NCBI GenBank assembly: GCA_964561135.1
Contig: CAZLOB010000064.1
Coordinates: 1-7,181, forward strand
DNA from: JANXDG01 sp964561135
Lineage (GTDB): Bacteria; Elusimicrobiota; Endomicrobiia; DTEH01
Reading direction: 5' to 3'
DNA length: 7,181 nt
Shown here piece by piece: positions 1 through 5,900 of the stretch; positions within the stretch are counted from its first letter, which is position 1; each line of letters begins with the position of its first letter. Made by a program: the position numbers and the translations under genes. Below the pieces are notes generated by a model. The model did not search any database, had not been told where the DNA came from, and saw only the letters and a program-made list of their open reading frames with translations.

Positions 1-2135
1 CCTGGTGTGACAGGATTGTCTGTAATAAACACTGTTCCTGGCGTTGTTCCGCTGCCATCTCCAGTGGAAACAAAGTTTGCTGTTATAGTCATATTGCTAT
101 TAACAGTTATAGTAATAGGATTTTGTGTCCCAGTAATAGAACCAGACCAATTAGAAAATTGATATCCAGAATTTGGTGTTGCTGTTAATGTAACTTGAGT
201 GCCAGCAGTATATGAAGGAAGGTTTGGATTTCTTGTTACAGTACCTGCACCTGCAGGATTAATTAAAATAGTAACAGTATACTGCCCTGCTTGAACTTGT
301 TGGAAATTAGCAGTTATTGTTCTATTTGAGGTCATCGTAATGGACAATGTAGCATTTGTTCCTAAAACTTGAGTTCCTTCAGTCCAGTTTACAAAAGCAT
401 AACCATTTGCTGGAGTTGCTGTTAATGTAACTGTTTCTCCTGCTGTATAAGCTGTTTTTTGAGGTGAAACAGTTACAGTACCACCACCTTGAGGATTAAC
501 TACTACAGTAAGAGTATAAGTTTGCTGCCCACCACCAGATGAAGCAAAATTAGCAGTTATAGTCCTATTTGAATTCATTGTAATTGTCAAAGTTGGATTT
601 GTACCTAAAATTGTTGTCCCTTCGGTCCAATTTACAAAAGTATATCCTGAATTTGCAGTAGCAGTAAGAGTTACTTGTGTGCCTGCTGGATAAGTTGTGA
701 GATTAGGATCTCTTGTCACTGTGCCAGCACCAGTTGGATTCACAATAACAGTAAGTACATATTCAGTAGTACCGCCACCACCGCCGCCACCACTACCGCC
801 AGCAAACGCGCCACCTACTGCAAAAATATCATCAACTGAAAAAGTTCCGCTACCACCTTGTTTATACCTTACAGGTGCGGATTGGAAATGTATTGACATA
901 ATTTTGTCTTTCCTTGTAGAAAGTTTCAAATTATTCATTGCATCAACACCAGCTAAATTTCTTTCTTGCATAAACCATGCAGGGAGTACAAATTCATCCC
1001 AACCAAAAATAACTTCTTTCCAATCTGCAGATGGAGGTAAACCAACTTGATATGGATATTCAACACCGTTTTCATTTACATTTATTTTTAATATATGATG
1101 TGTATCAGATTTATATTTTATTCTTATACCAACAGTATTTGATCCGTCAGCAAATGATGGTGGACCATCTGGAGTCAAATTTGTTCCTAAAGCAGCATAA
1201 GGATTTATATATGTTGGGTTTGCAATTTCCCAACTAAAAGTTGCAGCATAAGAGCTGCCTCCTGCACCAGGTTGTGATGGTGTAAAATCTGACCCTTGAG
1301 GTGGATTTACTACAGTATTACCACCATCAGCAGAATCATTAAATGTAAACCAATATCCACCGAGATTGTTTGCAGCATCACCATCTTCAAGATCGTCAAT
1401 TAGACCATCACTTGGAGAAGCAGAAGGTTTTGTTGGAAGTGTTGTTCCAGAACCAATAAGTTCTATATCGTCAACCCAAAGATCTACAGGAGTTCCTGCT
1501 GCTTGGTCAACAGTTTGCCATTGAAATGCTTCAACTTGTTGAAGAACTTGTGATAGAGGTGGTTTATCATTCCATTCAGCAGCACCTGGGTTAGTTTTGC
1601 TGTTATAGTTTCCCCAACCATAGGCAAGATCTGTTTCGTTGAAATTAATAGTTATTGTTTGCCAAGAAGGCCCTGCTGTAAAGGTATAAAGATATACTTT
1701 ATAGTTTCTATTAGGTGCGCCAGGATCATTAAGTTTAAATTGATATGTCCTACCATTACCTTTTACTTTAAATCTCACTCCTGTATATTGAGATATATCC
1801 ATTGGTTTTGGAGCATCTCCTGTTTGACCAAGGTTTGTCCCCATACCTACAAATGCATATTGATATCCACCACCAAGTTGTCCCCACATACGTGCTGCAT
1901 AGTTGTTGCCAGGCTGGTCAGTAACATCAGATGGTATAAATCCAACACCACCTTTTGCATCAGGAAGAGGATAAACTTCTGAATCACCATTGTTTGGTGA
2001 GTCATCATATGTATACCAGAACCCGCCCCACCAGTTACCATTGTCACCATCTTCTAAATTATCCAGAACCGCTGAACTCACAAAACTACTCATACACAAC
2101 AGCATGATATATATTATCAGTTTGTTTAACTTCAT
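1..2135 (-). CDS. Secreted multi-domain protein with two CIA30/CBM11-like domains and three InlB-B-type repeats (3' end outside window)
   Basis: This reading frame is open from ATG 2133-2135 to the window edge, giving 711 whole codons and no stop. The start is fixed by AGGAGG nine bases upstream and by a Sec signal peptide (residues 1-22: Lys2 and Lys5, then a hydrophobic core, then SSA before the cut). Residues 23-228 and 245-440 are two copies of a domain that opens with LEDGD...GG.W.T. and closes with a V-D-D-I strand, typical of CIA30/CBM11-like galactose-binding folds that often bind glycans. A Gly-rich linker (441-456) leads to three repeats of about 73 residues (458-531, 539-612, 618-689) with the G.GTV, AGT.VTLTAT, GY.F.NW and TITANF signature of divergent InlB B-repeats. 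The mature part contains no cysteine. No catalytic domain is visible; one could lie beyond residue 711. Probable role, by inference: extracellular or surface carbohydrate binding or adhesion. Confidence 0.9.
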   Translation of the reverse strand, partial: MKLNKLIIYIMLLCMSSFVSSAVLDNLEDGDNGNWWGGFWYTYDDSPNNGDSEVYPLPDAKGGVGFIPSDVTDQPGNNYAARMWGQLGGGYQYAFVGMGTNLGQTGDAPKPMDISQYTGVRFKVKGNGRTYQFKLNDPGAPNRNYKVYLYTFTAGPSWQTITINFNETDLAYGWGNYNSKTNPGAAEWNDKPPLSQVLQQVEAFQWQTVDQAAGTPVDLWVDDIELIGSGTTLPTKPSASPSDGLIDDLEDGDAANNLGGYWFTFNDSADGGNTVVNPPQGSDFTPSQPGAGGSSYAATFSWEIANPTYINPYAALGTNLTPDGPPSFADGSNTVGIRIKYKSDTHHILKINVNENGVEYPYQVGLPPSADWKEVIFGWDEFVLPAWFMQERNLAGVDAMNNLKLSTRKDKIMSIHFQSAPVRYKQGGSGTFSVDDIFAVGGAFAGGSGGGGGGGTTEYVLTVIVNPTGAGTVTRDPNLTTYPAGTQVTLTATANSGYTFVNWTEGTTILGTNPTLTITMNSNRTITANFASSGGGQQTYTLTVVVNPQGGGTVTVSPQKTAYTAGETVTLTATPANGYAFVNWTEGTQVLGTNATLSITMTSNRTITANFQQVQAGQYTVTILINPAGAGTVTRNPNLPSYTAGTQVTLTATPNSGYQFSNWSGSITGTQNPITITVNSNMTITANFVSTGDGSGTTPGTVFITDNPVTP
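69..284 (-). repeat. InlB-B-type protein repeat 3
   Basis: Residues 618-689 of the left protein. It has GAGTVTRNPNL and AGTQVTLTAT like repeat 1, but its second half (FSNWSGSITGTQNP) is two residues shorter and divergent. After it comes a Gly/Thr linker (about residues 690-701) and a short stretch (VFITDNPVTP) that may begin another domain outside the window. Confidence 0.8.
300..521 (-). repeat. InlB-B-type protein repeat 2
   Basis: Residues 539-612 of the left protein. Same family as repeat 1, with FVNWTEGTQVLGTN and SNRTITANF nearly identical to repeat 1. The G.GTV loop differs (GGGTVTVSP rather than GAGTVTR.P). Confidence 0.8.
543..764 (-). repeat. InlB-B-type protein repeat 1
   Basis: Residues 458-531 of the left protein. 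It carries GAGTVTR, AGTQVTLTAT, FVNWTEG and NRTITANF, the signature of divergent InlB B-repeats (beta-grasp-like stalk or adhesion modules of bacterial surface proteins). Its first half resembles repeat 3 and its second half resembles repeat 2. Confidence 0.8.
768..815 (-). other. Gly-rich flexible linker
   Basis: Residues 441-456 are mostly glycine, with an uninterrupted run of seven, encoded by GGT/GGC codons that make a locally GC-rich patch. It separates the binding-type domains from the repeat stalk. Confidence 0.8.
816..1403 (-). other. CIA30/CBM11-like domain 2
   Basis: Residues 245-440 of the left protein. It repeats the opening signature of domain 1 (DDLEDGD, GGYWFTFND) and the closing signature (FSVDDIFAV), but the middle is strongly divergent. 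The two copies probably arose by an old duplication and may bind different ligands. A Pro/Ser-rich spacer (residues 229-244) separates them. Confidence 0.6.
1452..2069 (-). other. CIA30/CBM11-like domain 1
   Basis: Residues 23-228 of the left protein. The domain starts with a D-N-L-E-D-G-D motif followed by an aromatic and glycine stretch (WWGGFWYTYDD) and ends with DLWVDDIEL. This pattern is typical of a jelly-roll galactose-binding-like fold found in bacterial glycan-binding proteins. Ligand residues cannot be assigned from sequence alone. Confidence 0.6.
2070..2135 (-). other. Sec signal peptide of the left gene
   Basis: Residues 1-22 have a basic N-region (Lys2, Lys5), a hydrophobic core (LIIYIMLLCM) and a polar C-region ending Ser-Ser-Ala before Val23, which fits signal peptidase I. 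Cys14 is preceded by Leu-Leu, not a lipobox, so a lipoprotein is unlikely. Confidence 0.85.
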
Positions 2136-2139
2136 ATTA

Positions 2140-2190
2140 TTATACCTCCTTTTGTTTTGTTTTATTTTTTATGTCTAAAAAATTTTTCAT
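2140..2190 (-). other. Possible 16-codon leader ORF (MKNFLDIKNKTKQKEV)
   Basis: An ATG at 2188-2190 opens a 16-codon frame whose TAA (2140-2142) lies four bases before the ATG of the left gene. The left gene's AGGAGG is inside its last codons. Its own ribosome site is weak (AGG five bases upstream). It could be a translationally coupled leader peptide, but a frame this short in A-rich DNA easily arises by chance. Confidence 0.15.
2145..2150 (-). promoter_or_regulatory. Ribosome binding site of the left gene
   Basis: AGGAGG on the minus strand, nine bases before the ATG at 2133-2135. It is a perfect anti-16S match and decides the start over internal Met codons at residues 11 and 15, which would destroy the signal peptide. 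Confidence 0.9.
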
Positions 2191-2216
2191 AATACCTGTT
2201 TTTACTTGTTTCTAAT

Positions 2217-2246
2217 AAAATACAAAATAACATAATTACTTGTCAA
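2217..2246 (-). promoter_or_regulatory. Probable sigma-70-type promoter for the left gene
   Basis: On the minus strand TTGACA (2241-2246, a perfect -35) is followed after 18 bases by TATTTT (2217-2222, four of six matches to TATAAT). Directly behind the -35 lies an A6T7 tract (2253-2265) that looks like an UP element. Transcription would start near 2210 and give a leader of about 75 nt. The weak -10 is the main doubt. It suggests the left gene can be transcribed independently of the right one. Confidence 0.5.
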
Positions 2247-2249
2247 GAG

Positions 2250-2276
2250 GTTAAAAAAATTTTTTGTTAAAAAAAT
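2250..2276. repeat. Short direct repeat of an A/T tract
   Basis: GTTAAAAAAAT occurs at 2250-2260 and again at 2266-2276, 16 bp apart. Together with the T-tract at 2260-2265 it makes a rigid, probably bent A/T block just upstream of the -35 box of the left gene's promoter. It may act as an UP element or a site for a nucleoid protein. Confidence 0.5.
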
Positions 2277-2354
2277 ATTTTTGGATTTTTCAATATACCT
2301 TTTGTCAACTAAAAATTCACTACACATAAAAAAATTGTTGAGTTTTTACTATGG

Positions 2355-2909
2355 TTATGGTGGTGGACCAATATTTATATTTTCTTGTGCCCAGAATTGT
2401 ACTGGTATTGTTTGTTCGTCAGTAGTAGAAGTAGCAAGAGGTGTGTGTATTCTAAAGTACCCTTTACGTAAATCGTCAACATCATCTTCAAACGGTATCA
2501 CACGGACACCTTTTGTGTTCTCAGCTTGATTAATTTCGGCAGGTGGATGATATTTTGTTCCATCTGCTGACCATATCACAGTGTCTGTTATAACATCATC
2601 AGTGTCAGAATTATATGCAGTACCAAAATATGTAGCAGGTGGAAGTAAATTATAAAATATGTATTCTAACACAAAAACATTGTTTTTCACAACAGAAGAG
2701 TTGTCTATTTTCCATACTGTATTATAACTTTCTGCCATTGTTATAGTATCAATTTTTAATCCATAATCTTCGTACACATTACCTGTATTTTGTATAACAA
2801 CTCCATACACAGTAATTGATGATGTATTAGTTGGTAGCCAACCAAAATTGTATGTTGTAGACCATGAAAGTTCTTCATACCCTTTAACCTCAATCCCTAC
2901 GATAACAAT
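2355..2909 (-). other. C-terminal beta-sandwich-like domain of unknown function
   Basis: Residues 1425-1608 after the last FN3. Features: VIQNTGNVYEDYGLKI (an N-T-G-N...Y.L pattern seen in NEW3-like Ig folds), WSADGTKYHPP, an acidic patch (FEDDVDD), and a last strand ending TIPVQFWAQ. The tail NIGPPP ends the protein. I do not recognise a named family. It may be a terminal attachment or sorting domain, but that is only inferred from its position. Confidence 0.45.
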
Positions 2910-5900
2910 TTGTGCCCAAGCAGTTGCTGCGTTTGATATAGAAGACCAGTTGTTAGGATTTTCATCTCGTGTCCAGATACGAATGTAGTAGGTTACTCCC
3001 GGTAGTAAACCAGTCAAACGACGATGTTGTTCTTGTAAAGGTTCTGTATCTGTAGACCATATTATCTCAAATTTATTTTGAAAATCAGTCCATGTTCCTG
3101 TGGTCCAGAAATCAGGTTCTGATGTTACAAAAGTTGAGTATCTAATTCTGTATAATCCCTCTTCAATATTACCAATCCAGCCGTCATCACCTGGTGAAAT
3201 CCAACTTAATTCAATACACCTACCCCATCTTGAAGGTAGTGCAGTAAGCGAGGTTATTGCAGCAGGGTTCACCACAACATATAATGTACACGCGTTTGAC
3301 AGCTCTGACCAGTTCCCAGCTTCATCTCGTGTTCTTAATCTAAAATACCATGTTGTTTCATAGGGAAGGTCTGACAAAACTATAGTTTGTAGTTGTGGTG
3401 ATGATACACCATATGTAGCTATAAGAACAGAAAATGTTGCTGGCCAGGTAAGTTCTGAATCAGTAGGTTGTGCAGTAGAATATACAATTTTATATCTTGA
3501 TCCACAAGGCAACATCCCAGACCAACCATCATCACCAGCAGTTGACCAGGTAAGTTTTACTACGCCTTCACCTAAAACTTCGCCTGAAAGATTTGTTACA
3601 GCAGCAGGTGCTGTTGTATCAAAAACTGCATAAATGTCAACTCTGTATATAGCAGCAAAACTTTCTCTTGTTGACATCTCAGTTTCTACTTCCGTAACAT
3701 TACCCCATGACGAACCATCCCATTTTTGTACATTTAAATCAGGCGTAGGAGATTCTGAATCAGAACAAACCATTAAAATATCGTTTGAGTTACTCAAGGC
3801 AGATAAAGAAAGCCATCTTATACTAGTCGAACCGATACTGTTTGCTGAACCAGGTGAACTCCAACCACTTTCTGTGGTATAAGTTATATACCTTGGTGTC
3901 CCAGAATAGTCGTTATCACTAAAAACTATGACACCTTTGCCTGAATTTTGTTCATATGCAACATCAAAAGGTCTAAAAGACACACCTGTGCCTGAGTTTA
4001 TAGCAAGCGGTGTTGTATTTTGTATCCATAAAGAACCATTCCATACAGCAGCACCAATGTTTGGTCCTGTAGTATCTCCATCTGAGACAACCATTAAAAT
4101 TTCGTTTGATAGACCACTTTTTGCTGCAAGTTTTATCCATCTCACAGTGTTAGCAGTTAAAGGATTATTGCTTGTGCCAAAATTAAATTCTTGTATATTT
4201 GACCAACTTGTAGAATCCCATATTGTGTATTGAACAGCTCCGTTTGCTGTCCCTGATGAACAAACTAATATAAACTTTTTTCTTTGTGATTCATAAACAC
4301 CATCAAAACACTGTTGAGCAGAACTTGCAGCTGCACCTGATAATGTAACACCTTCAGACCATGATGAACCATCCCAAACAAATGTTTTTATATCGTTATT
4401 AGCTAACTGTACTACTGCTATAATTTCGTCTGTTTGAGATTTTGAATAAAGTTTTACCCAATAAATCTCAGAATCTAAATCTGAAGTAGCAGCTGCTTCT
4501 GAAGACCAACTGTTCCCATCCCATATAACATATCTTAATACATTTGCATCTGATGAACCACCACCTCTTGCATATACAACTATTGCATCACCAGAATCTT
4601 GTTCATAAGCAACATCAAACACCGCCTTTGTTATACTGGGGCCTGTCTCAGAACCATACGGTGAGTATTTTGTCCACGAAGAACCATTGAACCTGTATAT
4701 CCACAGACGTGTGGTATTGTTTGTGTCAGCTGAAACAACTACAGATATAAATTCTTTTCTTTTCGGACAAGCAGCCATTCTATAAAATCCTGAAACACCA
4801 TCATCTGCTGCATTGTCAGCAGATGGCATTGAAAGTTCACAAGATATACTATTATCTTCTTTAATTTTTCTATACTTAGGTGTTTTCCTTGAAACTGTCG
4901 TTGAAGAATCATAATAGACAACATATGCTAAAACTTTTGGAACATAAACATACGCCTGGTTAGATATTTCTGACCAGTTTCCTGCTTCATCTGCTGTCCA
5001 TAAATAAAAATAGTAAGTTGCACCATCAACAATCTCTGATGGTACTATAATTGTAGAAATTTTTACACCTGGTTCTATACCCCAAATGTCAACAGGGATA
5101 ACCACTTGTGCTAAATCTCTATGCCATGTAGTATTAGGATCAGTAGAGTATTGGATCCTGAACTGAGATGGTTCATGGAGTTTGTATTCGTTTCCGTTAT
5201 CTCCTGGCGCTGTCCATGTAGCAAAAAACACTTCTTGACCATCAATCTCGCCGAAAGAAACTTTAAGGTCAGAAACTGCTGCTGGCGGTGCTGAATCAGG
5301 AACTATTTTATATACCATCTCAATTAGTTCACTATTAGGTGTCATCCAGAAAGATATGTAAGGATTTGGATTACCAGAATTTAAGGAAGTTTCTAAAGTA
5401 ACAAGTGCAGTCCAAGTAGAAAGTTCTGGTATCCAGAACAATGCTTCTAAATATGTTCCACGATTTGCTAACGCATAAACAGTTGTACACCCGGGTAAAC
5501 TTGTTGTCATAACTGACTTATATCCACCAAAATTTCCTGTATCATGTATTGGTTTTTGTACAACACTCCATGAAATACTATCATAATGGTCAGACCTTAA
5601 CCCACCATTTTCACCTGTAACATCTGCTTGGTTTGAAATACAAATCCAGTGTCCTTCATGACCTTCTGCTGTTTCTGCTTCACCACTTATAGGATATGCA
5701 TGAACAGTACCACCTTGGTCATCTATTTGTTGATACGATGACCATGAAGAACCAGTCCATTTTATAGCAAAAGTGTTTGCAGATGAATTTCCATAAAAAA
5801 CCATTATTTCGTTAGAATTAGGTCGTGGTTTTAGAACTAAAAATTGTGGTACTGTCCCTGCATTGCCTGAAACAGAATCTAACCATTGTGTCCCATCCCA

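Noticed and set aside
697..1050. Plus-strand ORF with a proline run
   Set aside because: It is antisense to the Gly-rich linker and neighbouring domains of the left gene; the prolines are just the complement of glycine codons, and no ribosome site supports it.
1847..2050. Minus-strand ORF of 67 codons
   Set aside because: It is an out-of-frame shadow inside the left gene, whose own frame shows a signal peptide and domain motifs.
2070..2135. Lipoprotein signal using Cys14 of the left protein
   Set aside because: The residues before Cys14 are Met-Leu-Leu, not a lipobox, and an SSA signal peptidase I site follows.
1..2135. Frameshift or pseudogene, since no long ORF is closed here
   Set aside because: The frame is continuous from ATG 2133-2135 to base 3 with coherent domains throughout; it simply has no stop within the window.
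2303..2308. Second perfect TTGACA on the minus strand
   Set aside because: At 17 bases downstream the hexamer is TCCAAA, and no good -10 occurs at an acceptable spacing, so it is unlikely to be a promoter.
2305..2341. Inverted repeat TCAAC / GTTGA after the right gene's stop
   Set aside because: Only five base pairs with a 27-base A/T-rich loop and no following T-run on the minus strand; not a credible intrinsic terminator.
4739..4924. Minus-strand ORF of 61 codons
   Set aside because: It overlaps propeller-like module 2 in another frame and shows no start signal or domain.
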